Counted from the first letter of the stretch, positions 45,485-58,058 are shown. The stretch is 64,000 bases of DNA from Stemphylium vesicarium (GCA_004380135.1 QXCR01000031.1:62001-126000); one strand, 5' to 3'. Numbers and translations are program-made. Notes: a model not told the origin generated them from the sequence alone.

Positions 45485-47200
45485 ATGGCAAATCCGTCAA
45501 TGAAACCGTCAAGTTTACCCGACGATAAAATCGAGGTCATCAACGATACTCACGGCACGAACATTGATCCCTTTGCAGAGAAGAAACTGCTTCGGAAATG
45601 CGATATCCACGTCCTTCCGCCTCTCTTTGTCCTCTTCCTCTTAGCCTTTCTAGATCGTGTCAACATTGGTAAATCTACCTGCACCTATTTGTTTACCCAC
45701 CATGCTAACGATTCTAGGCAACGCAAAGATACAGGGTCCGTATTCACGTACCAGTAAGAACATGGTCTAGCTAACTCCACTAGGCTTGACCGAAGACCTA
45801 GATATGACTGGGCCGAACGCATATCGTTACAACATTGCCTTGTTCATCTTCTTCGTGCCATACATCCTTTTCGAAGTACCCTCTAACTTGATACTCAAGA
45901 AACTGAAACCTTCGACATGGCTCAGCTTGATCATGGTGCTCTGGGGTAAGTGAAACTTGGGAGAAACAGTCCAAGCACCCGCTCACAAACTCGTCAGGTA
46001 TCTCGACCGTCGGTATGGGGTTGGTGAATAACTTCGGTGGCCTAGTGGCAATGCGAATACTACTAGGGCTTTTTGAGGCGGGTCTATTCCCAGGTTGCGT
46101 ATATCTGATTTCCATGTACTACAAGCGGTACGAGCTTCAGTGGCGTCTTACTCTCTTCTTCACTGCAAGCATCATTGCCGGTGCTTTTGGTGGCGTAAGT
46201 TGCCTGGCTCTTTTGCATGATCTCCGCTAATTGTTCATAGTTACTAGCTTTCGCTATCGCTAAGATGGACGGTGTTGCAGGCTATGGTGGATGGCGCTGG
46301 ATGTAAGTACTTGTCTGATACGCACCGGTCCAGCACTCACCATTCTTTCTCAGCTTCATCATCGAAGGCGCCGTCACGGTTGCAGCTGGCGTCGTAACCA
46401 AATTCTGGGTAACAGACTGGCCTGAAACAGCAAGGTTTCTCAACGATGATGAACGTACTCTCCTCCTTGCACGACTGAGCTCCGACACTGGCGACGCCGT
46501 CATGAACAGGCTGGACAAGAGAGCCGCAAAGAGAATCTTCTCGGACCCCAAAATCTATCTCGGCACGGCCGCATACTTTGGCATTGTGAATACCGGCTAC
46601 GCAGGCTCTTTCTTCACCCCAACAATCGTCAAAGAACTTGGATACACCTCTGCCGCAGCCCAAGCTCGCTCCATCCCCATTTTCATCGTAGCTACCATCA
46701 CCGCCGTCATCACAGCATGGCTTACTGACCGCTTACGGCACCGCTACTGGTTCTGTATCTTCGGGCTCGTCGTCGCATCAATCGGGTACATCATGCTCCT
46801 CGCCCAGGATAAACTCTCTGCCGGCGTCAAGTACTTTGCTCTCTTCCTCATCGTACCTGGTGGCTACATCACGCAGCCTGTCGTGCTAGTGTGGATGTCC
46901 AACCTCGTATCTGGACACTACAAGCGTTCTGTTAGCTCCGCAATGCAAGTCGGTTTCGGTAACCTTGGCGGTATCGTTGCGAGCAACATCTTCTTGCAAA
47001 ATGAGATGCCGACATATCCGACTGGGTATGGGGTTAGTCTTGGCATGCTGTGGATCTGCGGTGCGGCTTGTACCGGACTTTTCTTCTTGGTCAAATGGGA
47101 AAATGCGAAGAGGGAGAGGGGCGAGAGGGATGGCAGATTGCAAGAGGTGGATGCCGATAACCTGGGGGACGATCATCCCATGTTTAGGCTAACGTCTTGA
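45485..47200 (+). CDS. MFS transporter, anion:cation symporter (Dal5/nicotinate) family
   Basis: Plasma-membrane proton-coupled transporter for a small organic anion. Exons are 45485-45668, 45718-45735 (18 nt), 45784-45945, 45998-46194, 46241-46302 and 46354-47200, and the product is 489 residues with about 12 TM segments. ACS-family marks: LLRKCDIHVLPPLF before TM1, FLDRVNIGNAKIQGL at TM1 and the following loop, YNIALFIFFVPYILFEVPSN, the G-rich TM4-5 region (RILLGLFEAGLFPGC), WPETARFL in the central loop and TDRLRHRYWF as the second-half motif A. Relatives include yeast Dal5 (allantoate), Tna1 (nicotinate) and Liz1 (pantothenate). The substrate cannot be told from sequence. The next genes downstream do not suggest a pathway. 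Confidence 0.9.
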
Positions 47201-47427
47201 TAACGGAGCGTCGATGTCTAGCATGTGTGCTGTGCCTTGGATGAGTAATCATATTGATATCAAAATCTGAAGCCAGGGAGAATGGAATTCATTGCTGATT
47301 AAGATTACGAAATAGCTACAAGAATTAGCAGACATCTAGGCGGCGTAGGAGATGCAAAGACCTCAGGTACACCAGGCTGTATCCGGAAGGTTTACACACG
47401 TGACATATCCACACATTCGGCACATCC

Positions 47428-47833
47428 ATGGCGCAGGCTACAGAGTTACCAGAGGGGCGTTGTCATCACCGTCGGACATGGCTTCTTTGACCGCTACCCA
47501 GAGAGTGTCAAGGACGCTAAGGCATTCTATCTGCGCATGATTCTGCATGATTGGCCGGAGACGCAGGCTTTGATCATTCTGAAGAATGTTGTCGCTGCCA
47601 TTGCGGAAGATAGTGTTGTTCTGATTCATAAGGTTATTCTGTCTGAGACGGATTTTGTGCATTTTGATGCGAGGATGGATTGGCAGCTTATGGGTATGGG
47701 GGAGCTGGAACGCATAGAGGAGCAGTGGTGGGAGCTGGTGGCAAAGGTGGGGTTGGAGATTAGGGGTGTTTGGTGGGAAGAGGAGGGGACTAAGGTGAAG
47801 AAGGCGCTGATTGAGTGTGGGTTGAAGAGATAA
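47428..47833 (+). pseudogene. O-methyltransferase remnant, frameshifted and truncated
   Basis: The C-terminal third of a SAM-dependent O-methyltransferase of the fungal sterigmatocystin/caffeate-like family. From about 47455 the frame reads through FFDRYPESVKDAKAFYLRMI, then HDWPE (motif region), LIILKNVVAAI and RGVWWEEEG to a stop at 47833. Just upstream, an ATG at 47428 begins a peptide that fits the same family but lies in another frame. Reading through needs a one-base change in the GAGGGG run near 47452-47457; as is, that frame stops after 18 codons. The SAM-binding N-terminal half is not found upstream. It is therefore a decayed or partial copy, perhaps once linked to a metabolite gene set, next to the MFS transporter. 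Confidence 0.7.
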
Positions 47834-48189
47834 GAGAAGCGTAGGATTCAGTGGGCAATTTACATGTTTAGTAAACAAGTTTGTTGTTTGACTCAAGAAC
47901 CTGGAGGTAATCAACGTTTTCGGCGCCGGTATTGAATTCTCATGTCGCCACTCCGCAGAGCTAGATATGCTCGTGCTTTGCTTGAGTCAATCGAGATAAC
48001 GATATCGTCACCAAGAGTCCTCTGAAGACAATATATATCTGTGAACCGATATATCTCCATGTTTTATAGATCAGGGCCTCCTGACGAAGTCTGTCTTCCA
48101 CGATTCATTAGCCACCTTCTATCTTCCAAAGAGACTGTCTCTTCGAAGATCCTTCACACTGACAGAATTATCAGTACTGCCCACTCCAG
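47834..48189. other. Intergenic, no gene seen
   Basis: 356 bases between the methyltransferase remnant (plus) and the BTB gene stop (minus). Nothing recognisable. Confidence 0.6.
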
Positions 48190-49048
48190 CTATTTGCCTG
48201 GGTATGTCTCTGTGTTTTCCCAGGACCAAGAGGTAGACCATCCTTCTTCCTCGCATTCCATATACCGACCCTTTACTTGATCTGGCTGATCAATCTTCTG
48301 TTGGGGTCGATGGTCTAACGCTTCGCAAGATAGATCGACCAGAAAGAGCCTGGGCAGCAGCGCATCGTGTAAATCTGACGAGCCGTGTTGGGCATAGTAG
48401 ACGAAGCAGTCCAGCAAGACTTGGCGACCAGCGCAATGTTTTGGTGTGCCTTCGTACATGACCTTGATTGAACTTGGAGATGGAAGGCATGGTCCACCTT
48501 CATACATGTTGTTTACTGTTTGGCTTTCGTGGGTGACCTTGACGATGATGCCTTCGACGGCTGTGTTCTTGGTCTTGACATCCTGCAGTTTCTCCACGAG
48601 AACATACAATTTGCTGAGGTAAGTGTACTCTCGGTCGCACTTATGCTTTGCGTTACACACTGTCTCGCCATCAACCTCTGAAGTCGAAGCTCGTGAGCCA
48701 GTGAAATCTAGGAGCGGGATGCGACTGGTGTAGACGATCTGTTCGTACAATGCAAAGGTTTCGGGATCGTTTTCTGGTAGCTTCACCAGCTTGTGTTCCG
48801 CCTCTTTCCAGCCCTTGCGCATCGCCCTTTCGAAGAATTTTGATCTGGTTGTAAGAAGTACCTCGTGGATGTAGAAGTCACGAACAGCTTCTGGATCACC
48901 GACCACGATGTGAATCATACTACCGATCAGTCTGAAGAGAATCAGCCATGGAGGGTCTTCACCTGCGGTTTACGTACGGAAGTGCATAGGCCCCTCGATC
49001 CAGCGGTCGCTTCGGGTGCAACCCGTTCTTCGGTTTCGTTTGTAACAT
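48190..49048 (-). CDS. BTB/POZ domain protein
   Basis: Exons 48978-49048 and 48190-48919 (58-nt intron, donor GTACGT, acceptor GGTAG) give 266 residues. After a short basic N-terminus (MLQTKPKNGLHPKRP) the BTB fold begins: MIHIVVGDPEAVRDFYIHEV, LLTTRSKFFERAMRKGWKEA, then the LPENDPETFALYEQIVYTSR segment, all typical of the large fungal BTB family. A cysteine-containing helix-rich part (KYLSKLYVLVEKLQD-like) follows. The C-terminal half is less conserved, and the last 40 residues are acidic and Gln/Ser/Trp-rich. These proteins often act as dimerisation modules or Cul3 adaptors. No second domain is visible, so its partner is unknown. Many paralogs exist in Pezizomycotina, often fast evolving. 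Confidence 0.8.
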
Positions 49049-49709
49049 AGTGTAAGAGTAGGCAAGAGCGACTAGAGTGTTAGTAGAGTTTAGGAAGAGT
49101 GAGAATCCGTTGCTGCAATAAATAACGCGTGTCTTGGTAGGGACTTACTAGTGGTGCCTTCCACATTGCGGCTCTGCTGAATATTAATGTGAGAGTGAGA
49201 GGTAATTGGTATCTACCCGCCTTGCTGCGAAAATAGTCCATCTGCCACCTGTTGTTCTTTTCGGAAGGTAATGTAGTGGTTGATGTGAGGAGGACTGGTG
49301 CCCTTTCCCTGAAGATTGTTTACGCTGCTGGTGACGTACTGCCTAGGTATCGCGCCTGCCAAACGTACCTTCACCACTTCCGCATCTGGCACCGACCAAG
49401 CTAGGCTATAGTAAACAATCTGTCACAACTATAAACGCTAGATTGACCAGTCGTTCTTATCGCATGGTTGGTCACGGTGACGAGAAACCCCAATCACAAT
49501 GCTATCAAACGGTTGTTGCTTGGATGTACTTCATTTCGGGCTTTTCGGCACTACAAAACGGCCGTTTATACCTTCCAGGCGTCCCGTAGAGCCGGTGGAT
49601 ACGAAAGCTACACATTCCGCTTGCGCTGCTTCACTACGTCTCATCAATTCATACCATCATACCTCATGCGCCTCTTATGCAAACGTCGAGCATCCTTACA
49701 CCCCCAAAC
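49049..49709. other. Intergenic, no gene seen
   Basis: 661 bases upstream of the BTB gene and downstream of ThrRS. Open frames of 80-95 codons overlap in two plus frames and have no recognisable features. Confidence 0.55.
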
Positions 49710-52311
49710 CTAAACCTTGTTTTCCAAACGACGCTCATCCCTCAACTCGACCAGCTTCTGAACAGCTTCATCAAGCGGCACAATGACGCCACGCTGTTGA
49801 GTCTCCTGGTCATCACGGTTTCTCCAATTGACAGCCCTGGCCTGCTGCTCCTCGGCACCGACAACCATGATGAAGTTGTAGAGGGCCAGTTGGGCTGTGC
49901 GAATCTTCTTTTGCATCGTGTTGCCGCTGATGTCGATGTCGGCGTGGATGTGTTGCTTGCGGAGCACGGCCTGGACTTCCTTGACGTAGTCGTTTGCGCC
50001 GGGCATGACGGGGATGACCATGACCTGGCGGGGGGAGAGCCAGAATGGCCATCGACCGGCGAAGTGCTCTGTGAGGATGCTGTTGGTTGTTAATATTCAG
50101 ATTCTGGATGTGAGAGAAAGTAGACTTACGCAATGAAACGCTCGAAAGATCCGTAGATGGCGCGGTGGATCATCACAGGTCGGGCGTAACCTGGCTGTGG
50201 GTCCTTGATCTTCTTGGGGATGGTTACATCGGCTCCTTCCAGCTTCTCCTTCTTCTGCTCGATGTGTCCGCCTTCTTGTGGCTGTTCCTTTGGCTGGTCC
50301 TTGGCCTTTGTGGGAATGACCTCAGAAGTCATGTACTCGAGTTCGAACTGGTTGGGTAGCTGGAAGTCGAGTTGAATAGTAGCGCACTGGAACTCTCGCT
50401 TGAGAGCATCGGAAATGGTAATGTCAATCTTGGGTCCGTAGAAAGCACCATCACCGGGGTTGAGCTCCCAGGCACTGCCACCTGAGGCGGTAAATTCGTT
50501 CAGCGCATCGGTCAATTTTGCTTCGGCCTTGTCCCAAGTCTCGATATCTCCGAGGAAGCCTTCTGGGCGGGTACTCAGCTTCAACTTGAAGGTGAAACCG
50601 AACTTTCCGTAGACTGCTCGCAAGAAGTCGAATAGTGCGAAGATCTCCTCGGTGATCTGATCTTGGGTACAGAATACGTGGGTGTCGTCTTGTTGGAATC
50701 GGCGCACACGAGTGAGACCTGTAAGCGCGCCGCTGGCCTCGTTTCGATGTAAGATACCAAAGTCAGCCATACGGATGGGCAACTCCCTGTAACTTCGCTC
50801 ACGGTGCTTGAAAATTAGGCAATGGCCAGGGCAGTTCATAGGCTTCAATGCCCACTTTTCCTTCTCGACGTCGAAAGTAAACATGTCTTCCGCGTAATGT
50901 TGCCAATGACCGGAAATCTTCCATAGCGAGGAGTTGAACATGTTGGGCGATGCAACCTCTTGGTATCCGCGATTCCAGTACTCTTCGCGCAGAAATGCTT
51001 GCAGTGTGTTGTAGATGATTTGGCCGTGGGGGAGGAAGAAGCATGAACCGGGGCTGTACTCGTGGAAGAAGAACAGCTCTTGTTCCTTTCCAATCTTGCG
51101 GTGATCGCGCTTGGCGGCCTCCTCGAGGAACTTGAGATGTTGTTGCATAGCATCCTTGTCGGGGAACGATACACCATAGATACGTTGCAGACTGTCGTTC
51201 TTGGCATCACCTAAGAAGTATGAGGCTGAGTTCTTCATGACCTTGAACTGCTTTATCCTTCCGGTGTGTGGTACGTGAGGTCCTCGGCAGAGATCGATGA
51301 GTGGTCCGTTGCGATATACGGTGGTGAAGGTGCCGTCGGGAATCTTGTCCTTGATGATGTGCTGCTTGTACTTGTTGGACTTGAACATCTCGAGCCTAAT
51401 AATGTTAGCGATTTTCGGTACTGATTTTCGGCAAGACTTACAGATCATCCTTGGACAGTGTCAAACGCTGAAAGGCCTGCTTCTCCTTGACGATACTGTT
51501 GACAATGGTCTCTAGAGGCTTGTGGTCGGCTTCTCCGACAGCAGCGTTCTCCGGGAGCGCCATCTGTAACATAATTAGCAGTTTCTTCAGCCTCTCTGGC
51601 CATATTACAAACCTCATAGTAGAATCCATCCTCAATTGGAGGGCCAATGCAGAGATCGCATCCAAACCTGCGTTCCGATGCCTCTCCGAGGATATGTGCG
51701 CTCGAGTGCCAAAAGACCTTCTTGCCTTCGGGGTCGTCAAATGGCAGAAGCTCCAGCTTGCAGCTCTTCTCAAGTGGGCGCTCAAGATCCCACAGTGTCT
51801 CCTCTGGTGTACCCTTGTCCAGACGTGCGACGACGGTGCGCTCGAATAGACTCTTCGAGATGTTTCGCGCAATGTCGGCAGGGCTCGTGACCCATGATTC
51901 GCCTTCGATGTTCTTTCCGTCCTCGAGTGTGATGGTGATTTTCTCTGTGGTGAGAAGAATGTATTAGTATGGTTCGAGGGCCTCATTTGAGAGCAGTGAG
52001 CGTACCGCGGGGCTTCTGGGCGATCTCTTCGTCGTACTTAGCCTTCAACTTCTCGCTGGGATGTCGTCAACACGCAAGTCGCATGACATGAAACAATCGA
52101 CCTACAAGATCTGAATGCGATGGTCTATGAACTCGGGCGCGGGGTCGAGCATCAACGGACGACCATCACTGTCTCCTCCCTTGGCCTTCTTCTCCTTCTT
52201 CGGCTTCTGGGCCTTGTTTTCCTTTTGTTCGGCTTTCTGCTCGGCAGAAACAGCGAGATTCTTCACACCCTCGACAGCCGAGTTGACTGCATCTTTGACT
52301 GCGTCGGCCAT
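49710..52311 (-). CDS. THS1: Threonyl-tRNA synthetase, cytosolic
   Basis: Class II aminoacyl-tRNA synthetase charging tRNA-Thr. Six exons, 52106-52311, 52006-52055, 51613-51944, 51442-51563, 50130-51395 and 49710-50079, give 781 residues, all in phase. An N-terminal Lys/Glu-rich extension (residues 1-55) is followed by the TGS domain (EKITITLEDG), the editing/SAD domain with HSSAHILGEA and LCRGPHV zinc-type residues, and the catalytic core: MNCPGHC with the active-site cysteine, motif 2 (ILHRNEASGALTGLTRVRRF) and motif 3 (ARPVMIHRAIYGSFERF). The C-terminal anticodon-binding domain starts at RQVMVIPV. No mitochondrial presequence is apparent from the ATG at 52311. It is divergent from GAR1 over 398 bases. 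Confidence 0.95.
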
Positions 52312-52709
52312 ATTGTTGTTGCTGTCGAGTCTGAAGCGCGTTTGGCGGGTATTGCAGCAGTTGTGAGTCAGTCGCTGCACAAAGTATTGTGATTCAGGAC
52401 GTCGGTCCGATTCAATGAGCCGTGTCGCGAGTAGCAGGCTTGAAATGACTACAAACTAATCCGAAGAGTCAAATCAGAATTCAAAGTAACGTCAGACTCA
52501 TTCACAATTTCAGAAAGCTCCGCGCGCACGACAGCCCACTTGGTCTTGGCAGGTGCATTTGGTGGGGTTCTGCGGCGGTAGGCGCCATCGGCAAAACGTG
52601 GTACCGATTGGTCGCGGCTTTCCAACTTCATTTTCAGTTCGAACTTTTCGCGAAGCTCTAGAACAAGCTCACCTTTCGCGCACCGACCACACTCGACATA
52701 ACAGAAACA
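52312..52709. promoter_or_regulatory. ThrRS/GAR1 divergent promoter
   Basis: 398 bases between two divergent translation and ribosome-biogenesis genes, compatible with co-regulation. I did not identify a specific element. Frames crossing it on the minus strand are shadows of GAR1. Confidence 0.5.
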
Positions 52710-53552
52710 ATGGCATTTCGCGGAACTCCTCGTGGCGGTCGCGGCGGCGGCTTCGGCGGACGTGGTGGATTTACTCCCCGTGGTGGTGCGTGGCAGACTC
52801 GAAGCTCTACAGGATTTCCCAGCTAATGCGCGACAGGACGCGGTGGAATGGGAGCTTCTTTCGGACCCCCAGACACTGTCATCGGTATGCATCGCGCTCA
52901 GATCTGGCCAGACCACGGCTAATTCTCCATCAGAAATGGGCAAATTCGTACACGACTGCGAGAACGAGATGTTCTGCGAATCGATAAACACTAAGATTCC
53001 CTACTTCAACGCGCCCATCTACCTAGAGAACAAGGTACATATATTGCGACCATGGTAGTCGAAGAGAGAAGAGGGCTGACCCATCTGCAGACGCCCATCG
53101 GAAAGGTCGACGAGATCATGGGCCCGTTGAACCAGGTCTACTTCACCATCAAGCCGCAAGAAGGCATTCAAGCAAAGTCGTTCAAGGCCGGCGACAAGTT
53201 TTACATTGGAGGCGACAAGCTGCTTCCTCTTGACAGGTGAGCTGACTGAAAAGTTCCTCAACTCGCGCGCGCTAACATAGCTAGGTTCCTGCCTAAGCCC
53301 AAGCCCGTTGGAGGTGTTAGTAAGGTCAAGAAGCCCGCTGGCGCAGGCCGTGGAGCACCACGAGGTGGATCCCGCGGCTTTGGAGGTCGCGGCCGTGGCG
53401 CACCACGAGGACGAGGCGGACCTCCCGGACGCGGAGGATTTAGCAGCCGTGGTGGAGGTGGCGGCTTCGGCGGTCGTGGCGGAAGCGGTGGTTTCTCAAG
53501 AGGTGGACGTGGTGGTGGTGGCTTTGGTGGCCGTGGACGTGGAGGATACTAA
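52710..53552 (+). CDS. GAR1: H/ACA snoRNP subunit Gar1
   Basis: Core protein of the H/ACA box snoRNP that pseudouridylates rRNA in the nucleolus. Exons 52710-52785, 52837-52884, 52934-53034, 53091-53236 and 53285-53552 give 212 residues, all junctions GT-AG and in phase. An N-terminal RGG box (MAFRGTPRGGRGG) is followed by the Gar1 core beta-barrel (about residues 45-130): FVHDCENEMFC, IPYFNAPIYLENKTPIGKVD, YFTIKP and FYIGGDKLLPLDRFLP. The C-terminal 75 residues are a second, long RGG domain with many GGRG repeats. The two-RGG layout is the standard one for Gar1. The divergent neighbour is ThrRS. Confidence 0.95.
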
Positions 53553-54798
53553 GCGCTTCGGCCTGGGACGATTACCACCTCATCCGGGGTACGCTGGAGA
53601 AGCGCGACCGTTTGCGCTGCCGTTTCGGCTCGAGCCTACGATTACCCACCGATACCATGATCATTTGGCGGCGTTTTGGAGTTGCGATGGAATCACTGTA
53701 ACATGTCGAGATATGGCGCCCTGTTGCGAACAGTTTAAGACGGATGCGCGGGTTATTTTCTAGCCAAATTACTTCAAGTTTACAAACACTCGAAACATGG
53801 GCCATTTCAAGGCCTTGAACAGGGCATGCGAAGCTTACTCTGGTGTAGGGGAATGGCGCCACGCTACCAAGGCAGGGTAAGCACCAGAAGCTAAACGGAC
53901 AAGCTACCCAAGCAACTTGAATGGTCGACACAAGTACCGACAATTACCTGCTGTCTGATCGTGATAGAAATCGTCTCGTTCATGTATCTTTGTGCGCTTT
54001 TTGATCCGTCAACTTTCCAAGGCGTGATTGCGGTCACGGTAGACAGCTTCAATTGACAACACAATTATGTGCGCGCAGTAATAACAACGTCACAGCTGTC
54101 AGATGCTTTGAAACACCCTAGACGATGGGAAAAGTTGGTCTTTTTGCGATGGAGCTTTCAGCCGCGGCCAATAGACTCATTTCCGTGTGCCAGCCATCCC
54201 AACCCAGCCTCCTCCCCATCGTGGTCACGGCGGTCCTCGGAAGCATCAACAACAGGGTCTATAGGGGCATCTGCAAGTTTCGCATCTTCAAATATCCATC
54301 ATCTCCTGCAATCCTCCCATCTTACATTTGTTTTTCTCCACTGTTCCGCATCACCAAGGAAGCGTTCAGGCACCCCCGAGACCTCCGCATTCTGCCCCGC
54401 AACAATCCCACGTTGCTAAAAGGTACCGCCGTCACGTCACGCACTCGCTTGCGCCGATCCTCACGCCGTGCGACGACACGCAAAGTCTGCAGGAATTAGA
54501 TTCGGCGCAAAGTGTCGCATATCATCAAAAGAAACAGACATCTTGAAAGATTGCGGAAATAGGGGGGAAGAGAAAGAGATTGCGACGCTGCCAAGTCTAT
54601 CCGCAATTAAGCGACTGGAAACAGGGAAACAGCTCTCTCCCTACATTGGAGAGACGCAGAAACATACTTCTACTGCGAACCGGCGCCCATCGCGACACTA
54701 CGGGCGCGACGACATCTCGCTGCTAGCGCAACCAAGAACAAGCACAACCGCCTCATTCGGATTCGCTCGAAGCCGCCGAGGCCCGATAGATCGACGCA
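53553..54798. other. Intergenic, no gene seen
   Basis: 1.25 kb between GAR1 and the four-TM gene, both plus strand. Three overlapping frames of 116-176 codons occur (54069-54998), basic and Ser-rich. The last runs over the start of the membrane gene in another frame. None has recognisable features, and I read the region as promoter plus long 5' leader. Confidence 0.5.
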
Positions 54799-55526
54799 AT
54801 GGCGCGCGCAGGACACTCAGGCACAGTAGTAGGGTCAGCGGTAGTGGTACGGGAAAAGTACTACTGGCCGGACCTACAGCTGAACATCTGGACGATAGTC
54901 ATGCTGGCGACAGCAGGCACGATACTGGGCGTCAACGCACAATTCATGGACCAACAGAGCCGGCTGGGACTCGGGACGCCATGGTACGTATGGACTAGAG
55001 TCTCAATCCGAGCAAGCACACACAAACAGCATGCTAAAACGATGATGTGACTTGCGTCTCAAAGATATTTTGCTGATATCTCTCTCACAGGATAATGCCG
55101 TATGGCGTCACAGTCGGAGCCCTAGCCATCATCTTCATCATCATCGAAATTGTGTACATTGCACAGCGCAAACTCCTCCCTAGCATCATGATGCTGCTCT
55201 CCTTCATCCTCCTCGTGCTCTTCATCGCCGGCGTCATTGGGACTGCGATTCAGCTCTTCGCCGGCCCCAACATCAACAATCAGTGCAATACCTACGTCTT
55301 CAATAATGATGCGAGCGGTGCGAATGTGGATACGCTGGCTTTTCTTCAACAGAGGAATATCTGTGAGTAAAACTACATTTGTTGTGACGGGTAGATTGGG
55401 AAACTAATGGGGAATGCAGGTCAATGCTGGCAAGCTGAATTCGCCTTTTGGATCATCGGAACCGTGTTTCTCGTTTGGATGATGGTCATGGCTAGCCAAG
55501 TCAACTCCAACACATACGTCCGATGA
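54799..55526 (+). CDS. Four-TM integral membrane protein, fungal, unknown function
   Basis: Exons 54799-54983, 55091-55362 and 55420-55526 give 187 residues, with introns of 107 and 57 nt in phase. Hydrophobic stretches lie at about residues 28-45 (LNIWTIVMLATAGTILGV), 63-84 (PYGVTVGALAIIFIIIEIVY), 91-115 (LPSIMMLLSFILLVLFIAGV) and 158-180 (AEFAFWIIGTVFLVWMMVMA). Between the third and fourth is a loop with cysteines (NNQCNTYVF, RNICQCWQAEF) that would face the lumen or outside and could be disulfide-bonded. The layout, four TMs with a large second extracellular loop, resembles MARVEL- or tetraspan-type fungal proteins. I do not recognise a named family. No enzyme motif is visible. Confidence 0.8.
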
Positions 55527-58058
55527 GCAGAGTCTTCTGGACACTCCTGTTTCTGCTTCTCTTTTCCTCTTCTCAAGAGCTATTTTTTGCTTTGACATTT
55601 TTTCTTCTCACTGTAAAATTTCCAGCAACAGCGAGCGGCGTTTTTGGGTGCATATGTTTGTTTTTCTATACACGAAGATACCGATTAGGACGATGGCATA
55701 ACAGCAACGAAAGGAAACGCATGTGTATGTATGTATGTGTGTAGCAAGGGACGATGTAAACAAATAGTAAAATCGTCGGAGAGTGAGAGGTGGAAATCAA
55801 AATCCAGATGTCATCTTTATTTACCCCATGTGCAAGTTGCCATGCGAAGTGATGCTACATCGGAATCATCATGGTGCAAATAGTACGTGCATCTGCATCT
55901 GCACACCTATATCCACGGGTTATCATCTATCAATCTAGCATCCCTCCTTTCCGCTATACTCTCGCCATCTACCCGACCTTGGCTATGTTCAACCATCGTC
56001 CTCAGCGATTGAAGCGAAAAAAAATAGTCAAAGAAAGTGCAAGCGATTACTTTACACGAGAAGCATGTTTGACACAAAACACATCTTAGGGACATGGATA
56101 TGATAACCCCCTCCCTCTCTCTGAGATCTTCGTATCCGGACAAGCGCGGAAGTGGCGTCGTTGCCCCTTGTCTTTGTCTTGAATCTTTGTAATTTTTGGG
56201 TGTTGTACATGTGCAGAAAGGAAATAGATGGATAAATTGATTAGTTGAATCGACGAGAAAAAGGGATTGTTACAAATCCTCTCTGTTCTAAAAACATACA
56301 TGCAGCTTTGAACAAGGCTGGCTGGCTCATCATCGTCACCCAGCCGACGAGGACGATGACGAAGACAACACCAGCACCGGCACCAACTACGCCTTGTGCC
56401 TAAATGCGTATGGATCTAGGATATTCAAGTACAAGTAAGGAAGGGGGCAGCAAGGCGAGCAGAGTAAGCAAGGGCGACGACCTACCTACCCAAACCAGAC
56501 CACAAATCTCAGATCGATGATGCACGCCCGCCCATCCAACCCCCCGGCCATCACAAATCCCGAACCTATCAACTACGTATATGCCCGCATCTTACCTCAT
56601 CCAATTTTTCATTTCAATACCATACACAAACCAAACCGACTATCCCGCATGCATACCTGCATTCCCGTATCCTGCCTTACCTCGCCCTGCCCTGCCTTGC
56701 CTCGCCTTGCTCTAACGCATCCCTCGGGAACGAGAAATAGAAACCCCCCCGCCTTCGCCTCCGCTAATGGAGGGTGGTTGGTTGGTTACCTTGGCGATTG
56801 CAAGCAGCCTATCCAAACAACACAGCCAGCCAACCAGTTCTTTCTCCAGCCGTTCCTCCCCCCATGTCGATATCTACTAGTTCAGCCAATTAGAAGAGGT
56901 GAGCATGGCTGGCCTGATACACGAAGCTGGCGCGAAACTGCGCGTCGGCGAAGATGGTGAGCGCGTTTATCTTCCTGCTGGCTGCTAGGGTTGTTAATGT
57001 GTGATTGGGTGAAGAGGGGTTTGGAAAGGGCAGAGGGCGGGAGGAGGCGGGGTAAAAAAAAGGTGGTTGGGGTTTTTTCTGTTCGTCTGTGCCGTTTGAG
57101 TGAGTCTTATCAGTTGCGCCCCCTCCCCCGCCACAGTATACCATGCGAGATGGTTCGATGGGGTGTGGAGGTGTAGTGCAGTAAGCATGCCGCCATGACA
57201 GAAGGGTATGCTCTGCGAAATACCACTGGAATTGCATAACCCTCTTCCAAAAATCATGATTGAATTTGGAAACATTCATTCTGAACCAAGCTACAACGAA
57301 TTCAGTTCGCGTTGGACCCCTCTATGAGGCGCGGAGCTACTGAGCATGCACTGGCGATCCTACGGTAATGAATGGCGTGGCGGTGATTCGCTGCTCGGAC
57401 AATACTCCCTCAAAAAGCTGCATTAGTCCCAAGTCCAACACCGAAGAAAACAGGAAAATGCGACATGTAGTGTTTGAATGCGTTTGATTATTTCGCCTGG
57501 CTGACCGCACCCAGAGATGCAGGTGCATATCCCCTTGTGTGCCTGGCTAGGGCTTTCGGTCCTTGGTCTAAACTGAATGTGCTGTGGCTGTGGCTGTACC
57601 ATGCTTCCGCCCTGCTGATAGCAAACAAAGAAAAAACAAACCGAATAGAGCTTGGAATACAGTTGCTGAAATAGATGCTCGGGTTACGAAATAAAAGGTA
57701 TGCGATAAATGGGTAGTACAAAGCGCTTATCTTGGCGCGAGCTCAGAATTGCCGCCAAAGGGGGAATCGAATGTAAGAAACGTATGCAGTAATGCATGAG
57801 GTATGTAGAAATCGACATGTGCCGTCCGTAATCCAGGATGAGGCGGGGTCTCACAGAGCCACCATAAACGCCATGCTTTTCAAAAAAAAAAACCAAATTA
57901 ACAGAAGAAATTTCTCGCCAGTTGGCAGTGATTGCGCATGCAGTAGCGGTAATACAATCCACTGAATGCGCTCACTGTCATTGCGGTGTCGTCGTGTCGT
58001 GCCCGAGCGCTTGCTGGGGTGTGTGTCGTGATGTGTATAACTGGGCTGACGCTGGCGG
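55527..58058. other. 2.5 kb gene-poor stretch
   Basis: Convergent space between the four-TM gene (plus) and the Whi5/Nrm1-like gene (minus). It includes TGTA-rich short repeats (near 55723), a C-rich tract of CTTGCC/CCTGCC units (56675-56712) and poly-A/T runs. I see no coding gene. Confidence 0.5.

Noticed and set aside
54069..54998. Overlapping frames of 116-176 codons upstream of the four-TM gene
   Set aside because: They lie in several frames of the same Ser/Arg-rich stretch. The last overlaps the real gene in another frame, and none has conserved features.
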